A stretch of 64,000 nucleotides of DNA from an uncultured Lachnospiraceae bacterium (GTDB taxonomy: Bacteria > Bacillota > Clostridia > Lachnospirales > Lachnospiraceae): positions 40,074-104,073 of the forward strand of contig CANOMQ010000012.1 of assembly GCA_947567595.1 (NCBI GenBank), in the 5' to 3' direction. The stretch's first letter is position 1. Each line of letters begins with the position of its first letter. The position numbers and the translations under genes were made by a program. Shown here in pieces: positions 43,484 through 54,571 of the stretch. Below the pieces are notes generated by a model that had not been told where the DNA came from, made no database searches, and saw only the letters and a list, made by a program, of their open reading frames with translations.

Positions 43484-44107
43484 ATGAAGCGTTTTGCAGT
43501 AACCATTGCAAGAATGTGCGGCAGCGGCGGGACACCAGTCGCCAAATTATTGTGTGAGGAATACGGCATTTCCCTCTATGACAAAAAGCTGCTTGCACTT
43601 GCGGCACAAAGAAGCGGTATCAATGAAGCTTTGTTCCATCAGGCAGACGAAAGCAGCACAAAGAGCCTGCTCTATAAAATATCCAAAAAGGTGTATGCCG
43701 GAGAGATTATCTCACCACACAGCGACGACTACACCCGCGAGGACAATCTCTTTAGCTGTCAGGCAAAAACGCTCAAGGAGCTTGCCGACAACGAATCCCT
43801 TGTCTGCGTCGGACGCGCGGGCGATTATGTCCTAAAGGACTGTCCCAACCTCCTTCGGGTTTTTCTGTACGCGCCCTTTGACGTGTGCGTGAAAAATGAG
43901 ATGAAACGGCTTGACATCACCGAAAAAGAGGCACAAAAGCACATCACGCAGACAAACAAAAACCGTCGGGAATATTACCGCTTCCACACAGGGCGCGACT
44001 GGGAAAATCCCGAGCATTACGACATTTGTTTGGATACCTCCGTATTTGGGGCGTATGCGGAATGCGCCGAGGTAATTAAAGCATGTATTAACCAGCGGTT
44101 TCAATAA
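43484..44107 (+). CDS. Cytidylate kinase-like protein
   Basis: A 207-residue P-loop protein of the cytidylate-kinase-like family, distinct from true Cmk. It begins MKRFAVTIARMCGSGGTPVA, a nucleotide-binding loop variant (GSGGTPVAKLL), then YDKKLLALAAQRSGI, VCVGRAGDYVLKD (the GR-A segment typical of the family), TNKNRREYYRFHTGRDW and YDICLDTS. Family members are common in gut Clostridia; the substrate is not established. The ATG at 43484 has AAAGG 9 bases upstream. It is transcribed away from the Bce-like operon. Confidence 0.88.
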   Translation: MKRFAVTIARMCGSGGTPVAKLLCEEYGISLYDKKLLALAAQRSGINEALFHQADESSTKSLLYKISKKVYAGEIISPHSDDYTREDNLFSCQAKTLKELADNESLVCVGRAGDYVLKDCPNLLRVFLYAPFDVCVKNEMKRLDITEKEAQKHITQTNKNRREYYRFHTGRDWENPEHYDICLDTSVFGAYAECAEVIKACINQRFQ

Positions 44108-44124
44108 TCTTATTCCGGACGAAA

Positions 44125-44156
44125 GGGACTGTCAGTTCACAATGACCGACAGTCCC
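44125..44156. terminator. Bidirectional terminator between convergent genes
   Basis: GGGACTGTC (44125-44133) pairs with GACAGTCCC (44148-44156), with extra GTT/GAC pairing inside. AGCTTTTATTTT follows on the plus strand. It separates the cytidylate-kinase-like gene from the converging repeat-protein gene. Confidence 0.7.
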
Positions 44157-44161
44157 AGCTT

Positions 44162-47100
44162 TTATTTTGGGCTCTTATTATAGATTTCTTTTGAATTGAT
44201 TTGAAATGCCTTTGTCGCACTGCCTTTATAGGCTCCCATACCAATAATTTTAATAGCTCCTGTACCCTTTTCAACATTTTTTGTATACGCAATCCGGTAA
44301 TCCTCGCCAAGCTTAAGAACCTCCCATTCAGGCTGCTCATAATTTTCGTCATCCGCGTTTCCGTATCCGCTAAACGTCATATACCTTACCTCCAAAACCT
44401 CCGGTAAAATCTGTTCCCCCGTATAAGTAAACGCATTTTCATAGATGGTAACCTCAACATTTGCATTAGAAAGCGTTCTTTGGTTCACTGAAACATTCAG
44501 TTCAATTACATCATCATCCGCGCCATAATTCCCGTTCCCTTTAATCTGTACCACAAGAAGATCCCCGCCTTCCAGTTCACGCCTTGTATTGCCAATATAT
44601 TCGACCGTAAAATCCACATTCTTTTTCAAAGCTGTCCTGCCATCCTTTATCGTAATTGCAGGTTCAAACCTGCGGTCAGGATCTTTTAATTCGTCCTCCA
44701 GCCATTCTCCATATCCGTTACCATAATCCTGATATATCCTGCCATGCGGATACGGCACCTTAATGGATGCTGCCGTTATTGTCACCCTGCCCTGCTGATA
44801 AAGCTGATAAAGGGAAGCCTTTTCAATATCATAGTAAATCTCCACACTTCCTGTATAATTTCCCGAACCTTGCAGCACCATGCGGGCTGCGGCGTTGGAC
44901 ACCTCCTTATTATTGGTATACTTTACAGTGTAATCCTTGCCTTTTCCACATTCCAGAGCGGCACCGGATGTCGTAAGCCGTAATGCGATATAATCAATGG
45001 GCATGGCACCTCCCTTTTGATAAGGCACGCGTTCTGACAATTTCCAGCCTGAATTTGTTTTCTCTGCACCTGTGATCAAAATCACACCTTCACGCATGGC
45101 GGTATCCAAATCCATCGGCGCTATCTTGAACTTTTTATGGAAGCTTCCACTATATCCTGATGACGGATTTGCCGTAAACGTCACTATCGCAGTGCCCTTT
45201 TGGATATTGTCTTTATAGCTGACCACATAATCGGAGCCGTACGCCAGTTCTCTTCCATCCTTCGTTTTCAGGACAACATCATTCTGCGTCAGAGGTTTTC
45301 CTGTATATGACAGTTCATCCAGCCATCCGTCTATCTGAATGGCTTTTTCCTTAAAATCGCCCCCTTTGATCTGAAACGTCACCTGCTTGGAGCCGAAATA
45401 GCCGCTTTCATTTGCCATCACGGTAACAATTGCCGTACCAATTGCATGATTATTGACACACGCAACCGAATAAGTGTCCTTTGCAAGTTCAGCCCCGTTC
45501 ATTTTTACCACAAGGTTTTCCGGTTGTATGCCTTCCTTTAACTGCTCCATTGTGACATCAGATATAACAGTCTTACAGGTAACCTTTGCATACTTAAATA
45601 ACTGTGTCTTGTCCGCAATGTACAAGGTTTTTGTTATCTCACCGGTAAAATTGCCCTTTCCGGTAATCGTAGCCTGATATGTACCTGCCTCCAAAGGAAT
45701 CTGACCTTTTGCGTTCAACGAAACAGCAGCAGATTCACCGTTCGTTCCGCCTGCTTTCTCAACCAAAAGCGTATAGTCCTGATTGTAACGCAGGCCTTTC
45801 TTTTTGTACTGTAGCTGCGTTACCACCGTCCCATATCTGCCGGGTTTTACCTCAAGCTGATCTGCATATTTCAAGGTCAATTCCGATGCCTTTGTCTGTG
45901 CCACAGCAAAATCTGCCGGACTGATGTGAAAATTGACGTAAACCGTTCCTGCATAATTCCCCTTGCCCTGAATAATGACATAAGGCAGCCCGCTGTGAAA
46001 ACCATGTGTGGTGTCGTCTAATGCTTCGCCGTATCCTCCCTGCGGTACCCCGTCTGGAAACGCCATTGTATCGGCATTGATATTGTTTTTATAAGTTACC
46101 GTGTAATCTGTCTTATATTTCAGACGCGTCTTTGCATCGGCTGCATATACAATAACGGTTGGTTTTACTGCCGTTGCGGTATAGGTCTGTGGCAGGATAT
46201 CCTGTACACATAGCGCCATCCCTGCGCTATCAGCCGTTTTCTTTGACCATCCGGCATAAAGTGTAAGGTCGCTTTGTATGATATCCGTGTCAAAATTCCA
46301 CTCCTTACTCGATGCCCTGTCTATGTACCAGCCAAGAAATACATAACCATCCGCTGTCGGATCGGATGGCTTTTTGAGCAGCCTCCCCGCGTCATTTCCA
46401 AAATATTTCAGGTTTTTCATGGGATTTTGCGGATCTATCCGTGCTTTCCGGTTTCCATTTGCAATGTTTTATCTTTCTCTTGTGGAGATTCTGCTTTATG
46501 AATCGCAAAAGAAAATACACAGCTTCCGCGGAAATAACTTGAATTTGGCATCATAGTCACAATCATGGATGCGTTTCCGACATTCACATTGTTGACATAA
46601 GACACCGTAAAATCTTTATTCAGGAACAGGAACGTACGGTCGTTGCCTTGTTCCGGAATATCTGCGATTAATGTCAAGGCTTCCACTTCAACCGCCTCTC
46701 CGGTATACACAGGTGTATCGCCTACGGCATTTTTAAATTTTATGTTTTTGACTTGACATTCTACCCGTCCGTCAGACAAAGGATATCGGTACAAGGTATC
46801 CCTTACATAGATACTAATATTTTTCATTTCAGGAATTTGCTCCATCTCAGTAAGCGTAATTGTATACTTACCATCATGCTCCTGTACAGACCAGTCTTTC
46901 CCGATGTCATCTAATTGCAATCCATCCATGAGCGTAACTGTTAATGACAGCTCTTCTCCCCCATAGATTTCAAGATAGCGCATATCTTCGGATATTTTTA
47001 CGCCGTCATTTGCGCTGATATCCGTAATGTCACCCATAAAATAATCCAGCGATATTACATGAGGCTTTAATGCAAGCTCTATGGTTGCCTCTTCATAAAC

Positions 47101-48434
47101 AAATACTGCCCATGCATTTTCTCCAATCCCCTCTTCTGCAGGATGATCATTGACGTATATTTTGGAATTTGAAGAAATATCTATTTCACACCACTGATAT
47201 GCATGATCCGATGTATCTTCCCACTCCACCTCTATAAAAACCGCACTACCACGTTCTGCCACTATTACATCTTTTATTTCTTCCTTGTGCCATTTTCGCT
47301 TTCCCTGTGCGTCATAGCCATCCGATACATAATTGAAAATATGGACATTTCCCGGAAATCCTGTTGGTACAAATTGTGTCCGATAATGTTCTTTCAATTG
47401 GATTTCTATGCGGATGGCATCAATCAGTTTTCCTAAATGAAAAATATAGTATCCCTGCTGCTGCAATTCCTTTTCTCTTGCATTCATGGTATTGATGTCA
47501 TCCTGATATGATACATCCTCTCTGCAGGTAACCCCCCTTGATCTATGTAAAAGAAGGAAACGCTTGGAATCCAAATTTCCGGGCCTTGTGTTTCTCCAAT
47601 TTTTATGTACAGGCAGGTGTCATATAGATTAGAAACAGTTACCTCCTTGGGACTATTTTCATTCCATACATCACCGCTTGTAATAATGACATTTTCCACA
47701 CAGTCCAAACCGGCAGAAGGTTCATAATAGACGGACACCGTATAATCTTCTGTTGGCACAGCGATAATACGGACACATTCCTCCCATATATAGCCGTTCT
47801 CCATATCCCGTGGCAGTATAACATATTGCTTGTCAGCTGCTCCCTCAGAAACAACAATCGTAGAATTCGCATTGTCTGGCCCGACATATTTTAATTGATA
47901 GCCTTCTGAAACCTCTACCGTAAATATCACCGCATTGTTCGTTCCCTTTACCACAAACAATTCACCTGATATGATGTTCCCATCAGAATCCTTTACAGAA
48001 ACATTTTCCAAGGAAAAACGGATTGCCGCCATCTCATCTGAACTGGATTCTTCACAGCACTGTGTCTCAGACGGTTCTGTATCAGGCAGTTCCCATATTT
48101 CCGTTTCCATTGGTTCCGTTTTTGATACGGTCTCCTGTATTATGCTGGTTTCCTCGACCTCTTCAAATGAATTTTCTTGCGTACAAGCTGCTGTTTCAAA
48201 TATTGTCTGCTTTTCTGTTATGTCACACTCTTCTCCTTCTGGTTCTGTCATCCATGCAGACTCCGACACGGACTGTTCGTTTTGCGCTTCCTCAGATACA
48301 CCAAATTCCGTACTGCCTTCATTGATTTGGGCAGCACGAACCGTTACAAATTCCGACAAGCCTGAACCCGCAATGACTGACACAGTCAAAACCAATGACA
48401 GCAGACACCGAACCTTCTCCCTTAAACGTTTCAT
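44162..48434 (-). pseudogene. Large secreted repeat protein (InlB-type and Ig/MBG-like repeats), two frameshifts
   Basis: Joined across two frame breaks this would be a protein of about 1420 residues. It starts MKRLREKVRCLLSLVLTVSV (signal peptide to about residue 35, VRAA), then a Glu/Thr-rich stretch. The second part has beta-rich domains. The third has an InlB/Flg_new-like repeat (GYVFLGWYIDRASSKEW, LTLYAGW) and six or more units with the pattern YGSDYVVSYKDN followed by GSGNYTGS, like MBG/Ig-like repeats. Break 1 is at a G6 run (47532-47537): one extra G restores the frame. Break 2 lies between 46435 and 46454: one extra base restores it. There is no LPXTG motif or S-layer domain, so it is probably secreted or attached noncovalently. 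It is a distant relative of the gene at 50099-53191. Confidence 0.75.
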
Positions 48435-48540
48435 GCGCACTCTCCTCACTTCCTTTTAATAACGCTCTTTTTCATCAAATCCCATACAACATGCCTTTAT
48501 AATGCATATCGTCATGTCAATCTTTTCTTTTAACAGCAGT

Positions 48541-49935
48541 TCATAAAGCACCCTTCAACTGCCCCCGCAGCCTCTTCATCACATGAAAATACGCCGGCAC
48601 CAAAAACGCGTCCGCAAACACCCACGCAAGCGGGCTTGCCAAAATCACGCAGATATATCCAAACAGCGGTACCAAGACAAATCCTGCAACCGCCCTAGCC
48701 ACCATCTCCGCAACACCTGCAAGGATTGCGAAGGTAGAAAAGCCTAACCCCTGTATCATGAACCGGACGATATTGACAAGCGCAAGCAGGATATACGCTG
48801 ATGAATTTGCGATGACAAAATAATAAATATAAGTAACAATCTCCTGCGTCGGGTTGTCAAGAAACAGCAGCGCCATCTGCTTCCCGAACAAAATCATAAA
48901 CAAAAAGGCAATAACCGCATAGGCAATCCCGAGCTTCGTGCAGTCCTTTAATCCCCTGTCAACCCTGTCGAGCCTTCCCGCGCCGACATTCTGACCGCCG
49001 TAGGTCGCCATCGTCGAGCCCATCGCGTCAAACGGGCAGCACGCGAGCATGCTAATCCTGCTCCCCGCCGTCACCGCGGCGACAATCACCTCTCCCATCG
49101 AATTGACCGCCGCCTGCAAAACCACGCTGCCGATTGCCGTAATCGAATACTGCAGTCCCATCGGCACACCCATTGAGCACAGTTTCACCGCATGTCTGCC
49201 GCTAAAGCGCCAGTCCTCCTTTTGGAAATGCAGGGATTGATATTTTTTTATCATATAGAGCAGACAAATCACGCCCGAAACCGCCTGTGAAATCACCGTC
49301 GCATACCCCGCCCCGCGCACGCCAAGCGGCGACACGAGCAACAGGTCAAGAAGGACGTTGAGCACCGACGAAAAAATCAAAAACACAACCGGCGTTACGC
49401 TGTCGCCCAAGGAACGCAGAATGCCGGAAACCAGATTATAGAGAAACGCCGCGGGAATGCCCATAAAAATAATAAAGATATAGGCGTACGCCTGATCCAA
49501 AATTCCCTCCGGCGTATCCATCACAATCAAAATCTGCCTTGTGAAAATTCCCACAAGCACCGTCATCACCGCGGCAAACACAACTGCCACGATTGCGCCG
49601 TTTGTGATGTATTTTTTCAGATTGGAAAAATCCTTTGCGCCAAACGTCTGTGCCACGGGAATTGCAAAGCCGTTGCACACACCGATACAAAAACCCAGTA
49701 TCATGAAGTTGATGGAACCCGTCGAGCCGACCGCCGCAAGCGCGTCCACACCAAGCTTCTTGCCGACGATAATCGAGTCCACCATGTTGTACATCTGCTG
49801 GAAAATCAAGCCGAATAAAAGAGGCAGCCCAAACTCCAAAATCAACTTCATCGGTTTACCGTCCGTCATGTCCTTTGTGCCATTCAGGCTCTTAAAAATC
49901 CTTGCCCATGCACTGTTGTTTTTTACCTTTTTCAT
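48541..49935 (-). CDS. MATE family efflux transporter
   Basis: A 464-residue, 12-segment transporter that exports cationic compounds using a sodium or proton gradient. Typical stretches are FGLPLLFGLIFQQMYNMVDS, VDALAAVGSTGSI, PVAQTFGAKD, SMGVPMGLQYSITAIGS and ATYGGQNVGAGRLDRV, in the usual two-half arrangement. The substrate is unknown. It lies between two broken repeat-protein genes on the same strand but has its own promoter, and a terminator separates it from the upstream one. GAGGAG precedes the ATG. Confidence 0.93.
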   Translation of the reverse strand: MKKVKNNSAWARIFKSLNGTKDMTDGKPMKLILEFGLPLLFGLIFQQMYNMVDSIIVGKKLGVDALAAVGSTGSINFMILGFCIGVCNGFAIPVAQTFGAKDFSNLKKYITNGAIVAVVFAAVMTVLVGIFTRQILIVMDTPEGILDQAYAYIFIIFMGIPAAFLYNLVSGILRSLGDSVTPVVFLIFSSVLNVLLDLLLVSPLGVRGAGYATVISQAVSGVICLLYMIKKYQSLHFQKEDWRFSGRHAVKLCSMGVPMGLQYSITAIGSVVLQAAVNSMGEVIVAAVTAGSRISMLACCPFDAMGSTMATYGGQNVGAGRLDRVDRGLKDCTKLGIAYAVIAFLFMILFGKQMALLFLDNPTQEIVTYIYYFVIANSSAYILLALVNIVRFMIQGLGFSTFAILAGVAEMVARAVAGFVLVPLFGYICVILASPLAWVFADAFLVPAYFHVMKRLRGQLKGAL

Positions 49936-49984
49936 AATGTACTCCTCGTAATTCTGTTTATAAAACCATTTTTGTCAAAACACT

Positions 49985-50012
49985 ATCTTATCACTTATTT
50001 CCAAAATGTCTA
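49985..50012 (-). promoter_or_regulatory. Promoter of the MATE gene
   Basis: Minus strand: TAGACA (50007-50012), 16-base spacer, TAAGAT (49985-49990). Confidence 0.5.
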
Positions 50013-50062
50013 TAGGTAAAATAAAAATATTTAAATAAAAATATTTTAAAAATTTCGAACGA

Positions 50063-50092
50063 AAAAAGCCAACTGGAAAACGTTGGCTTTTT
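50063..50092 (-). terminator. Terminator after the second repeat-protein gene
   Basis: AAAAAGCCAAC (50063-50073) pairs with GTTGGCTTTTT (50082-50092), a strong stem with a T-run, just after the stop at 50099. Confidence 0.85.
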
Positions 50093-50098
50093 AACCGT

Positions 50099-53000
50099 TT
50101 ATTTCGTTGTTTTGATATCCGACGGCACAATTGTAAATGATGCGGTTTTTGCACCGATAAAGCCGTTTGCCCTGCCCGTAACAAGTATGGACGCTTTGCC
50201 TTTGGCGATATTATTTCCATAGCAGATGTCCGTCAAATCCGTAATATCCTCCCCGTCGTAATAAACCGCACACTGTATTGTATCCGCTCCAACCGAACTG
50301 CCTGTGTACTGCGTTTTCTTTGGCGTCACGACGATTTTTGCCTTCGCAAGATCCTTACCGTCCGCGTGCACCTCATAGCTTGCATAAGCAACACCCGTGT
50401 AATTGCTCTTTTTGCCCTTTGGCTCGATTTTCAGATAGACCGTTCCCTCCGTCAGCTTACCGCTGCTGCCCTTCATTTCTTTCGTCATCGCTTTGTCCAC
50501 GTAATAAGTAATGCGAAACGCGGAAGTCTTTAGAAGAACACTTGTTTCATTTTCAATCAGATACGGAACAGACTGGTAAATTCCCGCTTTGCCTTTGGAG
50601 CTCTTGCCAAGAAACGATATTTTACACGTTGCGGTACCGACCTTTTTGTGATTATGGTAGGTAAGCATGTAATCCGTTCCCTCCAAAAGCACCGTTCCTG
50701 ATACGCTCACGACAGGCTGATAGGCAGTGACGCCTGTGCTGACAAATGCATATCCGTCCGCATTTGGCGCACTGACCAAAATGTCGTCTGCCTTCTGATT
50801 CGGCTGGATTTGGTATGTTTCTGTGATGCTGCCCGTATGCGCATTCATACCGATAAACGTCACCCTGACCGTGCCTGCACGCGTCACGTCCGCAGCGTAA
50901 ACCGTCCTGTATTCCGTATCCGTAAGCGGCTGCTTTGTCTTCGCGTCAATGACCACAAAGTCCTTCCCACTGCTTAGCTTATGCTCTGTTCCATCATATA
51001 CAAAACGGGGCTTATTCCATTTGACACCGATTTTTTGCAGCGCGCCTTTCTCAACCACCTGTACGGCAATCGTGCGGGTGCCTGTAAAATTTCCGCTTCC
51101 CGTAATGACCATTGTGCCGTCCTCGTTCCATTTTTTACGGGAATCGGCGCTTTGGGCAAAACGGTAATCCTTTTTCGTAAGCACACTCCCATTGTATACC
51201 AGCACGGGAGCTGCCTTTTGCCCTTTGACGACCCTGACGCTGCCAGCGCTCACCGCAGCTCCCTGCCTCATCCCGTTCCAAATAAAGGAGCTGTGAGCTT
51301 TCCGAGCCCTCCAACACATCCTCGTAGAAATATTCCACCTCATAGGCTTTGTTGTCCTCCGGCTTTATTTTAAGCGTCATAGTACCCCAATAATAGTAGC
51401 AAATCCTGTTATCCTCAGTCTTGTCAAGCTTTTCGTCATAATAGTCATAGACATCAAAATCGATGTCACCCTGCGTCTCCACTGTAAGCTCGGCAGGCAA
51501 TACCTTCATTGTGACAACCGTATCTTCTGTAACAGGAAGCCGATAATGCATTATTCTTCCTTCATATGACGTTTCGATTGTGTGTCCCGTTAATGTCGTA
51601 CCGCCTGCGCTGACCAAAGGCGTGCCGTCCGAAGCGTTTTTAATGGAAAAGCCCAGCTCATATCCCTTTGGAATGAAAAGGTCTGCATTCCGCAAAGCGT
51701 CCTCACTGCCCTCCACAAACGTGAGCGAGACATCCCCAATATCCGTTTGGATTGTTGAATTGATATATCTGCCCTGTTCACCCTTCGTCTGCAGGCTGAC
51801 CTTGCACTGCTCCACAATGGAAAGCTTTATGGAAATGTCGTCGGAAATTTTCCCCAAGTTGTAAGTATAGGCTGTTGTTCCACTCATCTCGTCATAGAAC
51901 AACTGCTTTGTGCCATTGCTGTCCGCATATTCTGCCATGACTGCCTTTGGACTGTCTGCATTGTCTGGCAGGCTTGCTTTCAATGTCAGCTCCGTATCCT
52001 CAAGGCAGGTCAGGACACCGTTTTTCAATTCGGCGGGGACACCGTCCGCTGTCAAGGCAGCGTCAATTCCCTCCTCCCCACATCAAGCGTGAAAGTACAT
52101 TCTTTTGCTTTTACAATCATTATGTAAACCGTAGTACAGTCTTTCATCGCAGAACCACCCAAACTGATTTCATATGTCGTGTCCGTTATTTGCCTAATGT
52201 CTACATCCTTGCTGTCCGTGTCAATGTTCTTTATGAGATACCCTTCCTGCGGCTCTACAGTAAAACAGAGGTTCTTTCCCAGCTGCGTTTCGCCGAATGT
52301 CATGGTAATGTTTTTTTGTGTAACATCCTCCCCGTTTGACAATACACGTGCGTGTTCTGCGTCAATGTCAAATCGGAATGCATATAAGAACTCCGCTTCC
52401 ATATTCAGCGACTGCCAGCTACCGCTGTCAATGGAAGGGATGGTATAAATTCCCTCCGCGTCCGCCTCAAAATCAACGCTGATTCTGTTGCTGTTGTATG
52501 TTAACCGCCTCCATTGATAAGAGGATTTCAGTACGGGCTTGAAATATAAAACGCCGCCTTGATATACCTCAACTTTGATTGCGGTTATACCTTGCGCGCA
52601 AAGCTCATCAAATGTATATTCACATTGATATGCGTGAAGCTCTTTATCTTCGCCATCCTGTAAGGGCGCAGGATATGCCGCATAGGAAAAGCTTTCCAGC
52701 GCGTTCACATATGCGCCGTTTTTATAATAACTGGGAATGTAAACAGTCAGGGATACCATTTCCGGTTCCGCCTCATCGTTTTCGGAAGCTTTTGTTTCGC
52801 TTGTTTCAAATTCTGTTTCCAAAGACTGTGTCTTTGTTTCGTTTAATTCTTCTGTCGCCTTATCGGCTGTCTCTTTCACCGCCGTTTCTTCCGGTTCCGT
52901 TTCTTCAACAACAGTTTCCCTACTGACTGTTTCTTTGACTGCTGTCTCTTCAATGATTGTCTCTTCAATGATTGTCTCTTCAACGGCTGTCTCTTCAACG

Positions 53001-53191
53001 ACCGTTTCCTTTGCGGTGTTTTCTTTTGGATATTCTAAAGAAGCCTCACACTCCGATGCGCTTTGCAAATCCATGCCATTCTCGTCTGCAAAAGCCCTGC
53101 TATCTGGCAGCAGCACATTTGACAGAACAAGAACACCCACAAGCACAAACGCAATGATCCCTCTCCAAATACGCCATTTCCTCTTATCCAT
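50099..53191 (-). pseudogene. Second large secreted repeat protein, two frameshifts
   Basis: Joined across two breaks it would be about 1030 residues. It starts MDKRKWRIWRGIIAFVLVGV (signal peptide, cleavage near SRAFA), then a low-complexity (EETxx)n stretch, then beta-rich domains, and at the end Ig/MBG-like units (GSGNFTGTRTIAVQV, YDGTEHKLSSGKDF, YTGVAYASYEV, YTGSSVGADTIQ). Break 1 lies at a G4 run (52076-52079): one extra G gives the natural continuation GEEGIDAALTADGVPAEL. Break 2 lies at about 51255-51285 and needs one base removed. The layout mirrors the gene at 44162-48434, so the two are probably paralogues. No wall-anchor motif is seen. GGAGG precedes the start at 53191. Confidence 0.75.
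52941..53000. repeat. 15-base tandem repeat coding for EETxx units
   Basis: Four adjacent copies of a 15-base unit (GTCTCTTCAAYG core), with degenerate copies on both sides out to about 52869 and 53015. It encodes the acidic EETAV/EETII stretch after the signal peptide. Confidence 0.8.
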
Positions 53192-53307
53192 ATTGACCTC
53201 CATTTCCCCATTCTGCGCCAAATGGCGTTTCCTGTTTTGGTATTGTTTGCAATGTTGGCGGACTTCATCTTTTTAAAAAAACCATATAAAGTCCTTTATT
53301 CGTTTTT

Positions 53308-53336
53308 ATTATACCCAACACATCTGCTGATTTCAA
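53308..53336 (-). promoter_or_regulatory. Promoter of the second repeat-protein gene
   Basis: Minus strand: TTGAAA (53331-53336), 17-base spacer, TATAAT (53308-53313). The 315-base gap 53192-53506 holds this promoter, the tRNA promoter and two short dyads before the tRNA; I see no gene in it. Confidence 0.8.
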
Positions 53337-53446
53337 CCATATTTTTGGAAAAGGAGTTTCCTCTTATCGTATTTTTTCCTGTCCATAGCCTATGTAGTCA
53401 TTATATACCTTCTATGTAAAAATATTATATTTTTTCAAAATACTAC

Positions 53447-53475
53447 TTGCCTAAATTGTCAAAATGTGCTATCAT
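53447..53475 (+). promoter_or_regulatory. tRNA-Leu promoter
   Basis: TTGCCT (53447-53452), 17-base spacer, TATCAT (53470-53475). Two dyads follow, TGTCGTTACGACA (53482-53494) and GGCGCATAATGCGCC (53495-53509), the second running into the tRNA 5' end. Confidence 0.6.
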
Positions 53476-53506
53476 ATTTCTTGTCGTTACGACAGGCGCA
53501 TAATGC

Positions 53507-53589
53507 GCCGGTGTGGCGGAATGGCAGACGCAGCAGACTCAAAATCTGCCGGGGGCAACCTCGTGCCGGTTCAAGTCCGGCCACCGGCA
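53507..53589 (+). tRNA. tRNA-Leu (anticodon CAA)
   Basis: An 83-base class II tRNA. The acceptor stem GCCGGTG/CACCGGC is perfect with discriminator A. The anticodon stem GCAGA/TCTGC encloses loop CTCAAAA, giving anticodon CAA for UUG codons. A long variable arm (GGGGGCAACCTC region) and the T loop GGTTCAAGTCC fit tRNA-Leu. The CCA end is not encoded. Confidence 0.96.
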
Positions 53590-53602
53590 TTTAGCCAACA
53601 AA

Positions 53603-53646
53603 AATAATCAAGTTTTTCAGGACATGAAAAACTTGATTATTTTTTT
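53603..53646. terminator. Bidirectional terminator after tRNA-Leu
   Basis: AATAATCAAGTTTTTC (53603-53618) pairs perfectly with GAAAAACTTGATTATT (53626-53641), then a T-run. It also serves the converging nudC gene that ends at 53650. Confidence 0.92.
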
Positions 53647-53649
53647 ATC

Positions 53650-54495
53650 CTATTCCATTCCCATTTTAAAGCGCATAATCATCTCATTCGTCAGACTAAT
53701 CCCGTCATACTCTGTCGGGATTTCCTCCGGCGAGAGCCACTCGCCCACCGAAAGCTCCTCCTCATCAATATGAATATCCGCGTCCCCGTCCAGATCGCAG
53801 TAAAATCCCAACAATAACGTATCCGTAAACGACCACGGCTGGCTTTTATAATAACGCACATTCTTCACATGAACACCCGTTTCCTCCAAAACCTCGCGCC
53901 GCACCGTGTCCTCCGCCGTCTCGCCAATCTCTGTAAATCCCGCAATCAGCGCATACTTCTTATATTCGCGCCCCGCATATTTTGTCATCAGGATTTTATT
54001 GCGCTCCCGGTCAATCACCCCGACGATCACCGCAGGCGAAATCTTCGGGTAATGCATGGCATTGCAGCTTGGGCAGCGCATCATCCGCTCCTTTTTGTCA
54101 TGCACAAGCCTTTCCCCGCAAGTACCGCAGAACTTCACCGACGCATACCAGTTTGCAAGCTGGCACGCCGTAATCCCCGCAAACGCCATATAATCCGGCT
54201 TCATGGTGCGGAACATATTTTGTTGACCGTAATCATAGTCGTTTCGTAAACTATCAGGAATCTTCCCCTCCTCGCCGAGAAAGAATTTCTGCATTTTCCC
54301 GTTTATGTCAATTTGGAATAAGTATATGTAAACCCTTTCTGCATGAAGCTCTTCAAAACGCGGAAATATAATTTCCGCGCTGTCCTTTTTTACAAGCACA
54401 CTGCGCCCCTTTGCGAAAATTATGTAATCCCCCGCCGCAGGGCATTGTTCCCTATATTCATTATGAAATATCCCATTGTTTAATTCCTGTATCAC
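53650..54495 (-). CDS. nudC: NAD(+) diphosphatase / mRNA decapping Nudix hydrolase
   Basis: A 281-residue Nudix enzyme that cleaves NADH and removes NAD caps from RNA. Order of domains: an N-terminal region, a four-Cys zinc ribbon (CGTCGERLV and CPSCNAMHYP), YPKISPAVIVGVID, the Nudix box with GETAEDTVRREVLEETG, and the NudC-specific SQPWSF motif. Catalytic Glu residues of the box (REVLEE) are intact. It follows the AICAR formyltransferase gene across a terminator-like hairpin. Confidence 0.95.
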   Translation of the reverse strand: MIQELNNGIFHNEYREQCPAAGDYIIFAKGRSVLVKKDSAEIIFPRFEELHAERVYIYLFQIDINGKMQKFFLGEEGKIPDSLRNDYDYGQQNMFRTMKPDYMAFAGITACQLANWYASVKFCGTCGERLVHDKKERMMRCPSCNAMHYPKISPAVIVGVIDRERNKILMTKYAGREYKKYALIAGFTEIGETAEDTVRREVLEETGVHVKNVRYYKSQPWSFTDTLLLGFYCDLDGDADIHIDEEELSVGEWLSPEEIPTEYDGISLTNEMIMRFKMGME

Positions 54496-54514
54496 GCTTT
54501 TTCCACCTCACAAA

Positions 54515-54546
54515 AGACGCACCGGCTTTTCATCGCCAATGCGTCT
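54515..54546 (-). terminator. Hairpin between purine gene and nudC
   Basis: On the minus strand AGACGCA (54540-54546) pairs with TGCGTCT (54515-54521), with inner GGC/GCC pairing, followed by TTTTG. It separates the AICAR formyltransferase gene from nudC. Confidence 0.6.
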
Positions 54547-54571
54547 GTCAACTCCCTGTTTAATTCCCTGA

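Noticed and set aside
44162-48434. Three independent genes in place of one broken gene
   Set aside because: The second and third frames have no ribosome site or signal peptide, and sensible sequence continues across each break.
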